In this document: piece by piece, positions 10,601-23,100 of the stretch
Position numbering within the stretch: position 1 is the stretch's first letter
How the letters are laid out: each line of letters begins with the position of its first letter
From: Crotophaga sulcirostris
Lineage: Eukaryota; Chordata; Aves; Cuculiformes; Crotophagidae
Reading direction: 5' to 3'
Assembly: GCA_013397455.1 (NCBI GenBank)
Contig: VYZB01000339.1
Span: 428,205 to 492,204, forward strand
Length of the DNA stretch: 64,000 nucleotides
The notes under the pieces: generated by a model
Database searches by the model: none
Told to the model about the DNA's origin: nothing
The model's input: the letters and a program-made list of their open reading frames with translations, nothing else
Program-made: the position numbers and the translations under genes

Positions 10601-13600
10601 ATGGTCGAAACAGAGAACCAGAAACAGCACGAGAGGAACTATTCAGTGACACAGTCTGAGCTTTTGTATGGACAGGATTTGAGATGTGAGACATCTGAAA
10701 TGGGTGAATTGCTCAGCGTTAGAGCAAAGTGAGCTGATTTCTTCTTGTCCTGTCCCTCTTGTATCCTCCCCAAAGCCCACATTTCCTTCCTGAAATATGA
10801 GACAGTCCTCTTAATAATGTGAAAGTGACCACACGGGGTCAGGCCAGAGCTCCTCCCAGCTTTTATCCTGTCCCTATCACCTGCAGCACATGCCTCATGA
10901 GGAATATGTGAAGAGAAGCACATACTGACATTTTCACCAAGGTATTATGTCATTTTCCACTAATCTGTGTTTTAGAGAACAAATGTTTGAACTTGTGTTT
11001 TTATGGTCACTGATGCAATTCTCTTCCATTAATTTGACTAACTGCTTTCAGACTACATGCACAACATCCTTGGAACATTGAGTTTAATGGTTTTACTGCT
11101 CAGTGAGTGAATAAACATCTCATTTTTCCTTCTCACCCTGCTACCTGCTTCTTTCTTCCCTCCTCCTCCTCTTTCCTACAGAGGTGCTGCTGTTCCAGGA
11201 GGTTGTCAGAAAACAAGAGCAGAGTCAGATATGAAATGAGGTGGGTCTGCCTGTTTTCTTATGCTGAGCTATCTTACACAGCAAAAGTGTTTCTCTTTTT
11301 ATGCCACTCACTCATATAAAAATTTCTTTTAGCCACTTCTTTACAAACAGGGGTATTTCTAACATGATAAAATATGATTTGGAGATGTATAACTGGGATA
11401 TTTGCATCTTCTTCATCTTAAAAACAAAAAGAAAGCATCTATGGTGTCTTCCTCCTTAATGACACTGTAAGTCATGACTTTGTATTTGGGAAAGACAAGA
11501 GTGTACTTGACAAGACTGAGAGCTTCATGGCCTTGGAGTGAGGCTTTTAAGCCTGTTTATTCATGGCATGGCTGCAATCCATGCCCATAGTTTGTGGAAA
11601 CTGGTTTGTGAAACTATACTTGCAAACCAGAAAAGGTAGAGTTAAAACCATACATCATGCTGCTGCGACTAACGGATGGACAAGGATGTGACTGACTTCT
11701 CACAACTTGGCCCAAAGAGGGCCTCAAGAAATACTAGTTTTAGATGACATCATGATTTGATGCCTAGAAGGTCAAGATGTGTCTAAATACAGAGTAATAA
11801 TTTCTGCCCATTAGACTGCCAGGGCATGGTGGAAAACTGCCAAAAAGCCCAGTTCACCACTGACTCCGTCACAAAAGATGTTCGGCCAGATATCTTGCTG
11901 AAGCTGAATGGTATGGATAATACTTAAAAGGCTAACTTTTTAAAAAAAAAAAAACGGAACTTGGGAGTGCATCTAAAACACCATGAATATCTTTCTTTCT
12001 GCTTGCAGAAGAAACTGAGAGTTTTGTGTTCTCTTTTGGCTGTAAACTCATTGGAAGCCTGAACTCATTAGTAATTTAAAATTATATTGTATCTGCTTTA
12101 CTGTTGAGTCTTTTTCTTTATGTATTTTATGACCCCACCGAGGATTAAGCCTGCTACATGCAAGAAATAAAATGAAACATAGTAAAATTATGTAATTATC
12201 TCAAAAGCGTTAAAAATAATAAAGTAATACAGAGCTATAGATTGCTCATAATTCCTTTTATATTTTCTATAAACATTAAAAATTCATAGGGCTATATGGT
12301 TTTGAATTCTTGAAATACTTGGCTAGTTCTTGTGTTTTGGGTTAAATTAGAGTCATTTTCTTAACTCTAACTCAGTCTCATCTAAGTAACTGCATTTTCT
12401 GAAAGCTAAATGCATGTTTCTTTCAGACAGTTTCGCTCTAGAAGTGATAATACGGGACACTGGTATGCAGAAAAGCCAATGTTTATATTTATTCCTGTAG
12501 TAAACAAGGCCATACTTGAGCTAGTGAAAAGGACTGCAGGGTGGAGCAGATAGGACAGGTGCCCCCAAACTGGCCAATAGAGTATTCCATTCCATATATA
12601 TCATATTTGATATAAAATTAAGAGATCAGGAGGGTTTTGCTCTCTTCTGTGATGGCCGACATCCAATGAGGACCTTGTCTGTCTGGTTGTTTCTGCTTCC
12701 AGATCCATGCATTCCTGAATCCAGTTCCTGAGCTCAGCTCCCGCCTTGCCATGGACCCATTTCCCTGTGTCTGCTCTACAATACTTGTGGTGATGTATAG
12801 TCATGGAGGGATGGGGTGGGGGCACGATCTCAGATATTTGTACATATTTTATTACTTTCTAATTATTTTCATCATCATCATCATTGTTATTATTTCGTTA
12901 AAGCTGTAGTTTTAGTTTCCAATCCGCCAGCCTTTTTCCTGTCATTTTCCTCTCCCCTTTCCCTGGGGGTGTGTGGGGGAAGGGAATTGGGAGCCCAACT
13001 GCACAGTTTTAGCTGCTGAAATTAGCCAGGTCAGGCCTAAACTGTGACACTAGTATAGTACCTACTGTTATCTATCATTCAACAATATTCTTAAGTTAAA
13101 TAACACTTCTCTACTGTAATATATACAGAGCTCATTCCACTACTTCTACTCTAAGGCAAAAGCACATAATTAGCTTTGCTTTGTGGAGACATTGTGCTAC
13201 TTTCAAGCTTTTCAAAACTGAAGTTATACCATAAAAATTATTTAAGTGTATGAGTTGTCTTCTGTGAAATCAGGAAAAAAAATCAGTTTCCGGGCTCTAA
13301 AAGACTTTCTAAAAGAACATCACACAAATCTCATTAATTTTGAAGGGAATTAAGCACCTTTTTTTTTTTTGGAAATCCAGCTATGAGTCAGTGCTTTGTG
13401 AAAGTCATTGCTGAATACTTTCTGCAAATTGAAGTTGTTGTCAGATTATTCACTCAGTCCATTTGCTCCTCATAGCCTCTGAATGTTCATTTAAATCACA
13501 ATAAGCTCAGTGAAGAGCGCACTCCAAGTATAAATTATCATAGAAATAATTACAAGCTTTTCAAGATTTGCAAATATTTTGGGACTAGCAAGAAAGTGGC

Positions 13601-16600
13601 TAATTACTACTGTGGATAATAAGACTGTATATTTGTCAGAAAAACAACTTGTTTCATGAGTTGTTTGGTTTGCTCTCTTTTTTAAATAAAGAAACATGGA
13701 CACATCACTGCACATTCATCAAAGATGTGTAAGTATTAATCAAGATTCACATTTTCTCTAGAATTTTGATTAGTGAAGTTCTACTATTCCGGAAGGAAAA
13801 TTCTACTGCTGTGAAGTGATGTTTAAGATCTATATTTGTTCTTGGGTTACGAATAGAATACAAAGTCATTTCTCCAAAATAATGCTTGAGGAGTCTTTTC
13901 TGAAAATGCAGTTCATTTTTTTCAATGAAAAATGTCTTCCTTCCCAATACCATTGATACCAGGCAATCTACCAGAAAGTAATTTTGACCACTGCAGACAG
14001 AAACCAGTTCAGGACAGTCTTGGGTGAATATGAAAAGCAGAAAAATCTGAAAACATATCTGACAGCTAAACATTGTTTGGAGAACTGTTATTCTGATAGA
14101 ATTATATCCTTGGGGTGCACATTTTAACCACAAATGGAGGATGTCACTTTGCAGTATTTAGAGTATAAATGGATTATTCTTTCTCCTGATGCTCTGGTCA
14201 TTTAATACACCGAGTATTTTTGGTCATTGTTAAGCTTAGTACTTCCAAGAGAATGTCTTCCTGACAATTCAAAGTCACTAAAAAAAGGCATATGCTGGGC
14301 CTCTTAATGTCACATACTAAGAAACTTTAGAAGCTTAATTCTGACAAACTACCAAATCCAGTGGCATTGCTCATTTTAGCTGCAGAAGATAGGACAGGCT
14401 AGCGTATTCTGAAAGGGAAGACTGCGAAGAGTAACCATTGCTTAATTGAGGAGATGGTAGTACACACTCTGAAACATTTTCTTATTGTCAATATGGGATA
14501 ATATTTCTTGTACCGAGGACGAGTACTCTAGGTGGGAAGTAGGAAAGGTTTGTTCCACAAGAGAAGCACGAGGCTGAGAGCTGCCCTCATGGAAGTCCAC
14601 ATTAGGGTAACTGTTTCCTGCTTGAGGTTGCTCTGATACAACACAAAGCTGTAGGAGCTGCTGTGAATGTGTGTTACTGTTGCCACTACTGCCCGGGGGA
14701 AGAAGGTGCAGAATAAGGAAAACTCTTTAAAACAAAGGACTTTGTTCTCTAGAAAAAAAGTGGGAGAAGGAGAGGGAATTTGAAGCAAGTGAGTATCAGC
14801 AGGTTTCATTGCCCCTTTCTCAGTTTCAAGTAAACCCTCAGATCTCAGGGTCCTAAAATTTCTGGAGGCACAGCTGGCCTTAAAGCTGGTGGAGGGGGAA
14901 AGCAGGTTCTGCCCCTGGGAACTCACTGTCATGCAGAAAAATTGCTCCATGGAAGATACCACCACTGCTGCTTAATGCAGATTGTAATTCTGTATTCTCA
15001 ACATGGTATTTCTTGAGCCTTTAAAGCAATAATAGCAAATTTGATGTAAAGAATACACCACCACAGGCAAGGAGGGCATTTGTCTGCACTGAGATGTTCT
15101 GTATTTGCCTAACTACTGAGATTCCCTGTAGGCCTCTGAACAGCTACAAATCAGTGGTCTTCCTCTCCTTACCAGGTCCAGAGTAGCAAGAGGAGGATTC
15201 ACACGATGCTCTAGTGCCCCCAGTGTGTTAGTGCATGCGTCTGTGCGTGTGCGTGTGTAGAGGGGGTGTTTTCCTTTGCAGTCCCTTGAGAAAGCACAAT
15301 TCCACCAGCAGTGTGTTATGACATCTGTTTTTACAAACTCAATAATGTTCAGCAGGCTGAGAGGCCGGGGTGGTTTTGATGGATGAACCCACTACAATAG
15401 CATGATAATATTCTGTGAGCATGCACAAGGGATTAAGCAAGACACCAGCCCACTTCGGCGAGGTCAGGCTGGGCTCAGAATCTGAAAGGATGTAATATTA
15501 ATGTCTATCTAATTGGTGAATTTGTCAATGCACTGTTGCCATTAAACAGCCAGCCATCTGGACCCCAAGGTTTATGTGATCACAGCTGATTGTCAAAACA
15601 ATGGCATTTCACTGACCTTAAGAAATTTAATTAAAACCTTGTATTGCTTTCCGTGCAGTAAAGGTACACAAACTGTTAGCTAAGAATGAGCCTGCTGTAA
15701 GGGCTGCTCCTTCTGTTTTCCAAGTCTACAGTGTAAAATCTTTTTTATACAGACACACATTCCTGGTAAATGTAAAATAACATGTGCAAATGCACTGACA
15801 CTTTGAGCAAGTCACGTTTCCTTACTGTGTGTTCTAATGATTCAGTAGCAACCAGAAGATATTTTTCCAGAAAAACAGGACTCTGCAATTCCATTCATCT
15901 CTTTTTGACTTAACAGCTTATTTAGTACATTCCGTGTTCAATTTATAGCTCAAAAGCTGCTGTAGTAGTCCTCTGTCTTGGAAGTAAACATTTCCAAGGG
16001 TAAAAGTAATTCTAAATACTAATATTGATTTGATTTATCCTCAGTTAATTAGCGAGAACCGGGACTAGTCAGAGTGGCACAGTCTCAGAAGAAAACCTTC
16101 ACCCACAAGGTGGACTGATAGTAGTGTGGGGGTTAATTGCTTGCTATGCCAGTATTTCTTCCTGTTTCTGATGTCCAGCCCAACCGTTATGCCTTTACCT
16201 AAATGGAAGAAAGAGTTACAAAGAGAAAAGTCTGTTAAAGACCTGCCACAATTTCAGCCCCTGAGCTCAGAGCAGCCCCACTCCTCAGTATGTGAACATA
16301 TTCCCAGTAGGGTAGGAAGAAAAAGGAAATGCAGCAATGTTGTCTCCTCTCCTGGATGCAAAGGGAGAGCTTTAGGAGCAACACCCATGTGCTCAACTGA
16401 AACCAATGGTATATTCTTGCTAGCCTTATAGATATGTGTCTTGAATTTCTCAACATAATGTCATGCTCTGTCCAGTTGAGTAACTTTTACCCTGCTGTTA
16501 TTTAAACTAGCATTTTAGAGGTCATGGTAAAAGCTGAAAGAAAAAGAATCCTCCTTTTTCAGTCACAAATTCCTAGGGCCAAAGAAAAGTAGGACATAAG

Positions 16601-16619
16601 GGATTTCCTGCGTGGCTGA
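10601..16619. other. Presumed intron or intergenic DNA
   Basis: Mostly plain AT-rich sequence. It includes a very strong polypyrimidine tract plus acceptor at 11133-11181, a second acceptor-like site at 12007 followed by AATAAA-type motifs (near 12166 and 12215), a poly-T run near 13360, a short TG-rich run near 15240 and a motif-dense stretch at 15340-15660 described separately. Frames of 128 and 145 codons on the - strand (13747-14133, 14528-14965) have no recognisable domain. Confidence 0.45.
15340..15660. promoter_or_regulatory. Enhancer-like, motif-dense non-coding stretch
   Basis: Within about 150 bp there are several developmental transcription-factor-like motifs: a homeodomain core in 'tctaattgg' near 15510, CATCTG and CAGCTG E-boxes (15555-15560, 15583-15588), TGATTGTC resembling a PBX/MEIS site (15587-15594), a SOX-like AACAATGG (15597-15604), and the palindromic homeodomain site TTTAATTAAA (15626-15635). 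No repeat similarity and no useful open frame is seen. The density recalls conserved non-coding enhancers of vertebrates, but conservation cannot be judged from one sequence and such short motifs are common in AT-rich DNA. Confidence 0.22.
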
Positions 16620-17210
16620 CTGAGGTTCCCTCTCCATATCACATAGCTCTTTTCATAAGCCTGTCAAAAACCATCTTAAAACAAGTTAGTATTTCTCCTC
16701 ACCAGATTGGGAGGTTGTTTGAGAACTTCAGTGTTCTCGTGGTTACAAACCTTCCTCTAATTTCCATCTTAAATTTATTCAGGGCCAGCTCATACCCATT
16801 TGTTCTTGTGCCAATATTGCCTTTTAGTTTAAACAGCTCTTCCCTTGTGTTTACCCTCCCCATGAATTTATAGAATGCAATCACATTCTCTCTCAGCTTT
16901 CATTTTGCTGGAATGAAACCCAGTTTTTCAAATCTTTCATAAAACACACTCACTCTTCCCCCAGACACGTTTTCTTGTCTGCTCATTTTACACTGAGAGT
17001 TCCCCTTTCATGAATGGGATAAGCAGGGATGCGAGCAATATTCTAGAGTATATCGAGCAGAATGACAAAGGTACTGCCTTACTTTGCTAGAAATCTTCCA
17101 TGTAAGATGCTGCTTTTCCCTCTCATAGCAACTTCACACAGTCAATTCCTCATTGTGCTGTGGGCAGCTAGAAAACAAACACATCCTCCTTGGTCTAGTT
17201 TGCTGCTTCA
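16620..17210 (-). mobile_element. Ancient CR1 LINE fragment
   Basis: The + strand contains reverse-complemented CR1 landmarks of the old amniote type: 'aaatttattcagggccagct', then 'catttgttcttgtgccaat', 'ttaaacagctcttccc', a stretch near 'tttatagaatgcaatcacat', 'tctctctcagc' and 'aatctttcataaaacac'. These follow the order expected for the CR1 3' part read backwards. Divergence and small indels are much higher than in the copy at 28129, so this is an older layer. The boundaries are approximate: the similarity begins somewhere before 16700 and fades after about 17100. Confidence 0.75.
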
Positions 17211-20009
17211 AACTTGGTAATTTTGGTTTGTTTTTTAAATATTGCGTTACCTGCAATTCAGATCATTCATAGTGCTCTTCAGTCTTTCAGAAGACTTGTA
17301 AGCAATAACTTACAGAAATATCTTTTGAACCTACTGTACGCAGTGAGTGCATAGCAATGGGAAAAGATCATCATACACGAACAAATATGTTGTATAACTT
17401 CAGCATTTTCTATTGGGCCAAGATGAGGTTAAAAATAGCTATAAGCAAGTTTCATAAGTAACTCTACTGTAGATCACATCATGATTTAATACAATAGTAT
17501 TTCAGAACATGGTGGTGATAAAGGATTTTATAAAACGTGTCATAAACATAGCCTACAGTAGTGTGTTGCTTTTTGCTGTAATGTGTAAGAATGAGAGAGA
17601 TGCTTTCAAACACTCATAGGGCATAGCCTGCATGGCATGTTCATTGTTCTGTCACTTGTAAATAAAACACAACTTCAACTTCTGGTGACACTTGTTTAAC
17701 CAAGAGTTCTTCTTTTAGAAGAAGAAGAAGTTTCAGTAAAAACAAAATCCCATCCTGCAATTGCTACCATATCAGCACAATTTCAATATGTGAATCTACT
17801 GCATGTGCATGAACGCATCTTTCTTCTAACTGTGCCATAGCAGGTTGTTAAACATACATACTTTGTTTGATGTTATTAGATCCTCTGCTGATTGCAGAGG
17901 ACCAGTATTATTTCAGTCCTGCACATTTGTAATGCGTCATCGCTAGAGTGTGACAAAATGATTTTAAATCAGACTCTGATTAAAATGTATGATCACATAC
18001 TAGGAATATTGTTAGTTGGTTAAAAAAAAGTTTTTTCTACTATGAATCCTTCTGCAAAAATGACTCTCTTGAAGGTTAGTTGTAGTACATATTTTTTTAT
18101 CTCATCCCACCAAAAATGAACTGTAGACACATTTCTCGTCTGTGAATTAATTATCCTATGGAGATCAGTCAGTGAGCGCTAGAACATGCTATTTAACAAC
18201 CTTTGGGGAATTGGATCCTTTTTCAAATTCACATCAGCTCTTTATTAACATGGAGTTTAGGGGTGGGAAGGGGGTTTGTGAGAAAGGTCAGAGCTGCTCA
18301 TTAGAAACCTAAATGAAATATGGTAACACAGTTGATCCTTCTCCAGGATTACAGCTTATGAGAGTGAAAAAATATATACATATTTCTACATGGTAGCGGA
18401 AAATGTGGGTAGTTGTAGCGTTGTAATTTTATGTTTCTCTCAAGTGAATATTTATCAAAATACTTTGGAAAAGAGTTTCCAGTAATATCCAATTAATTGA
18501 TACCACAGTTAGGATCTGTACCACAGGCTCTTTTTCTTTTCCCCCTCCCCAAGAAAGAGGATTCAGACTAGGTGCTTGAGTCACCATAAATGGATGAAAG
18601 GATGTATTTTTTGGTCTCAGTGCCAGAAGCAGGAAACAATTTGCTCAATCTTGAGTGCAGGGCAGGAACAAGGTTATAAAGTGTTGACAGTGGGTTATGT
18701 CACATAAATGCTGAATTTCTCAACCTCTGAGTGGTTGTAGCCCTGGAGGAAAGGCAGAAGACAGCTGTCAGTATCTTTAGCATTCACAGAAATTAATATT
18801 CTATTGTATTAAGTCAGTAGTCCATGAGGATCGAGGTTAAGCTGCTCTGGTTGCTTGCTGACTGTCGATCTAGTTATGACTATCAAGTCTCTAATTAGGG
18901 CTTGACATGCACAGTTGAGCCTGGACTGCTGGCACAAGGGGGCTCAGATGCTGCTCAGAAAAACCTAGTGCAGCTTTTAATACTAGATCTAATCTTCTGC
19001 TCCTAAATTTTGATGTTACTACTTACACCTGTTTTTCTGTCATGAAGAACATCTTTTGAAGCAGGAGCTTTGATGGAGCAACACGTGAATACTGCTGGAG
19101 AGTACCTGCTAGCATGTTATTGTCCCGTCCCTCCTCTATAACAAGCATTAAAAAATATGAACAAAGGAATATTAAAATGTTACAGACATTGAAGATGGGC
19201 ACACAGAAAAGCGAGAGATTTTTTATCTCATATTACGCCGAATCCCTGAAAACCTAATCATATGAATAGGTCCTATCTGAAGGACTGACAGGGGTGACTG
19301 CAAGAGAACTGCTCCCCAAGGAAGGTAAAGTCACATGTGTGCAAGCTGTAAGAAAGAGTCCATTTTACAGTGCTGATTCTAGTGCTATATTCCAACTCTT
19401 CACTGTCTAGCCTCTCTAATTTGTATCAGCATTTGACAGCTTGTTGACAGCTCATTAGGAAAAATCCCACATGTGACCAAGGCATTCAGTGCAAGCAGAG
19501 AGATCTGCTCTCTAATTGTGAACAATATTGAAGTCTAAACCCGATGTGGAACTGCAGGTCAGAAAACAGCCCAATTAGTATGTTTATTAAAATATTTTAA
19601 AATGTATTTAAATTATTAACTAGTATAAAACACAATAACAGTAACTGATATTGTGTGAGCCTAAGCCGTTGTAAGTAGCAAATCAGAGGAAACAAGATAA
19701 GCTTTTGGATTTACTTTTTCCTAAAGAAGTTATGGTGCAATATCAATGGATTTAAACCATGTCAGCTCTGTCATTGAACAGGAGCCACTTGGGGTCAAGT
19801 GTCTCTGGGCGCATTCCTGACTGCCATCGGCACTGAATGTGAACGTAAGAGACTTATTGCACCTTCACAACAGCAAAGGCTATTCTATAGTAAGCATTGT
19901 AAAATTCAAGTACATTTGACTCTTTGGATTTTTTGTGGCACTGGTTAAATTTAAATCAACAGTTCAAGTTTATCTTTCTGGGTTAGGATTGACAAGTCTC
20001 TTCATCAAT
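17211..20009. other. Presumed intron or intergenic DNA
   Basis: No repeat, RNA gene or open frame of note. It contains a short (gaa)n run near 17720 and, at about 19440-19600, a second small cluster of homeodomain- and SOX-like motifs (taattgtgaacaat). Nothing else is recognised. Confidence 0.5.
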
Positions 20010-20030
20010 CCCTGTTCTCAAAGAACAGGG
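20010..20030. repeat. Perfect 9-bp inverted repeat beside the 28S fragment
   Basis: ccctgttct (20010-20018) and agaacaggg (20022-20030) are exact reverse complements with a 3-nt loop (caa). The hairpin ends exactly where similarity to 28S rRNA begins, so it may mark the insertion junction. It is not part of the mammalian 28S sequence that I recall upstream of this position. Confidence 0.8.
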
Positions 20031-20143
20031 CCGGGGAGGTGGAGCGTGAGCGTTCGTGCTAGGACCCGAAAGGTGGTGAACTATGCCTGGGCAGGGTGAA
20101 GCCAGAGGAAACTCTGGTGGAGGTCCGTAGCAGTCCTGACGTG
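20030..20143 (+). pseudogene. 28S ribosomal RNA gene fragment (dispersed rRNA pseudogene)
   Basis: About 114 bp match vertebrate 28S rRNA nearly continuously, through landmarks 'gccggggaggtggagc', 'taggacccgaaag', 'gtgaactatgcctgggca', 'gaagccagaggaaactct', 'ggtggaggtccgtagc' and 'gtcctgacgtg'. This is the conserved block in the 5' half of 28S, roughly a third of the way along the molecule. At least two differences from the functional sequence are CpG to TpG/CpA changes (gggcgaagcc to gggtgaagcc, tagcggtcc to tagcagtcc), the signature of methylation decay outside the rDNA array. Match stops abruptly at 20143. No 18S, 5.8S or spacer sequence flanks it and no obvious poly-A tail or target duplication is seen. 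It is not at the R2 retrotransposon target site, which lies much further 3' in 28S. It is far too short to function as rRNA. Confidence 0.9.
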
Positions 20144-23100
20144 ATACTGTGAATTAAGGGTATCATAGGTCTTCCTAATATAATGCAGTGACTACAAATC
20201 AGATGTGTAGATTTGAAACTTCTTTGAGGAACTACTGCATCCTTAATCTGAAGGATGTTTGGGTATTTTTTAATTTTCTTGCAATACCTGATAACTAGGA
20301 AGCAAGGCATCTCTTTATGCAAAGAAAATCTCTCTTCTTTTTTGTTACTTTACATTATTTTTGAACTTGATACATTGATCGAAACATCAAGGCAAACATT
20401 CAGGGTAGGAGTCATTCAATATATACACGCAAATAAAGGTAAGTAGCTTACACCCATTCGGAGGTATTTGTAACTTCTGCTGTGCAAAGATGAATTGACT
20501 GAATGTTTTTATGGATCCTTCTAGATAACATGTTTATGTCACTGAAATGACAATCACAAGGGTAAGTTGCAGGTAGTCTTTTCCAGCCCTATACTCAACA
20601 AAAAGAGAAATGCTTGCACAGGGCTGAACTAAATTGTAACCTGTGCAGACCATGGGGTAGATGCAACTATCTGTCTCCTTCACAACCTTTCATTGGAGTC
20701 ACAGTAATGGGTTGACTATTTATTTTTCAAAGTTGGTCTTTTAATTACTAATTCAAATACTTCGTGGAAGGCAAGAGAATCTAGAATTTTCTGTTTGAAT
20801 AAATCTGATGCTCCATATGAGGACATCAAGTGAGGCGTTTATAAGGCAATAAAAGCAGGAAAAGCACATTTTACAAAGCAAGCTGTGTAGAACAAGTTAA
20901 GAATAAAACAACTATTAAGTTCCCAAGACTGATAACCTGAATAAGGTCACTCGGAACAGACATGTCTATTTAAATAAGATGCCATCAGGAGAATCTCCTC
21001 ACAGTAAAGTACAACTTTTCAACAAAACAGCTAAAAGCTATGCGCACACAATCTTAGTTTACTGAATCCAAAATAATAAGTTTGAAAATAATATTCATGT
21101 CCCCTCATGTCATTCTGTTAATCTTTTTACTAGCTCTTGAGCATTACTTTTTTCTTGCTTATAGAATGACTGTAAATATTCTATTTTGAGATCTTACAGT
21201 TAAACACACCATAAAAGCATAGCTTTGTTGCTTCCTGGGTAATTGATTTATATGATGCACCTATCATACAACATATTTAAAAAAAAAATCTCACATCAAT
21301 TGTATTTATGTGACACTCCACACATTTGGCAGGATAGAGAATTTTTGCACTTTATTGCTGGCACTTCAGGTTTAACTTTTTGATCTCTAGATCTGCCCTG
21401 ACAGTCTGCCTGCAGTGAGATGTGGTGCCTTGTTTCCCAGCAACACATGCTCAGGTGGTGTTTGAATGTCTGGTGCTCTGCAGCTGCTGGATCACTTGGG
21501 AAAAAAAGACAAAGAAAACAAAAAAAAAAAGTGGGTACTGCTGGGTGCTGAAAGGGAAACACTCATTACATTTCAGTGTCATAGAAGGGCTTTCTCCTCG
21601 GGGGCCTTTGGAAATATGCCAAAGCCAACAATTTAGGGATGACTCAGATCCCTGCCATCAAGAGAAGCTTTTGGAGTGTCTTGGTAAGCTTTGCAGGCAT
21701 CACCTCACTCTTATTTTACTTCAGGACTGCCTGGGGTTTTGCTAGGCTTTGGTAAAACTTTAGCTTCCCTTGCTTTCCTGCAGGTATCAGCTGCTTCCAT
21801 TTCTTTACATTTTGAGCACTGCCACATTGCCTGTCAGATGACAGTCAAGTGCCTCTGTCCTTAACGGGGTGCAAATGCAAAGGTGTGGAGGTATCTGTCT
21901 CACACCTGCACACTATGTGTCGCCATTGTAACCACAGAGGAGGCCACATGAAAAAAACGGATGAAATGCAAAAATTTGTTTGATTTAACTTCTAAAAAAA
22001 ATCTAGTAAAAGATAATTTTCTGCTTCTTAAGGAGGATATCTAAGGGAGGAATGAGGTATTCTTTCTTGCTCTCAGGGGTTCTCAGTTGCCAGCTGGTTG
22101 TGGTCATTACCAAACAGCCTTTTAAAAAGAACACTTCATCACCTTATTTCATCAGTTTATTTCATCAATAACTGCCTCACTGTTTCTACCCAATTATTTT
22201 CTGTCACTATGACAATCTTAGTTTTATATAAAATTCTTAATTCAATGGCATCCTTCAGATGTGTTAAAATTATACTTTTATCCAGATAGGTCCTGTAGAT
22301 ATTAGACGTCGACAGGAAGTTGGCTAAATAACGTGAGCTGACCACTTCTGAAAATGTATTAAATGCTATTCACTCCATTTTATCAATTCCCATCTTTGCA
22401 ACTGTGTTTCTGTTTTTTTAACTAGTTTACGAACATTTTACTGGGATAAATTTATTATCATTTCCCACTATTGTTAATCTCAGGTTTCTAAAGTTTGTTG
22501 TAATATTTCTTATGCACAATTAGCCCCAAATCCACAAGAAACATTTGAGCAGTTTGCTGTCCTGTAATCTTTTATATTAAGATAAGAAACAGTAGAATGT
22601 AGACGAATTCAAGGATTTTCAGGAAGCACCAGATGATGTCATTTTTGTCATCACATTGTCATCACAATTATGTCATTTTTGATGACTTTTCTGCTCGGTA
22701 CCTTAACATGATGGTCCTCTTAGGCTGTGACTAACACTCATGAGGTGATATCATAACTCTGTATCATTGCTTCTTTATTTCTTTTTCACATTCATAGCAT
22801 TTTATGAAGGAATGCATACACTAGTCCATAGAAACAATATCACAACAATATTGCAAAATACAGATCAGATGTTTGTATTCAAAAGCAATACCATATATTG
22901 CCCATACATTTCCCTAATGAGGAATGAACTTAAGACTTAACTCAGCATGCCAAAAGCCACATGTAATATCCCCAGCTGCAACAAATTAGAGGTCTGAAAT
23001 CTTCCCCATACAAAAAAAAAGCTCTGCTAAGTTTAAGAAAAAAAGGTGAATTCCTAAGGACTCTCTCGGTTTATCCCCAACACATAGCAGAGTTGCCAGG

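Noticed and set aside
12009..12220. Possible 3' terminal exon with AATAAA signals
   Set aside because: The acceptor is good (ctttctgcttgcag), but AATAAA-type motifs are expected often in such AT-rich DNA and the frames after the acceptor close within a few codons. A non-coding terminal exon cannot be excluded.
14528..14965. 145-codon - strand ORF
   Set aside because: No recognisable domain, no splice or promoter context, and composition consistent with chance.
20059..20322. - strand 87-codon ORF
   Set aside because: Its C-terminal part is the antisense of the 28S rRNA fragment.
20560..20600. Possible CR1 + strand tail ('tagtcttttccagccctat')
   Set aside because: Only about 20 bp resemble CR1 and the expected terminal octamers are missing.
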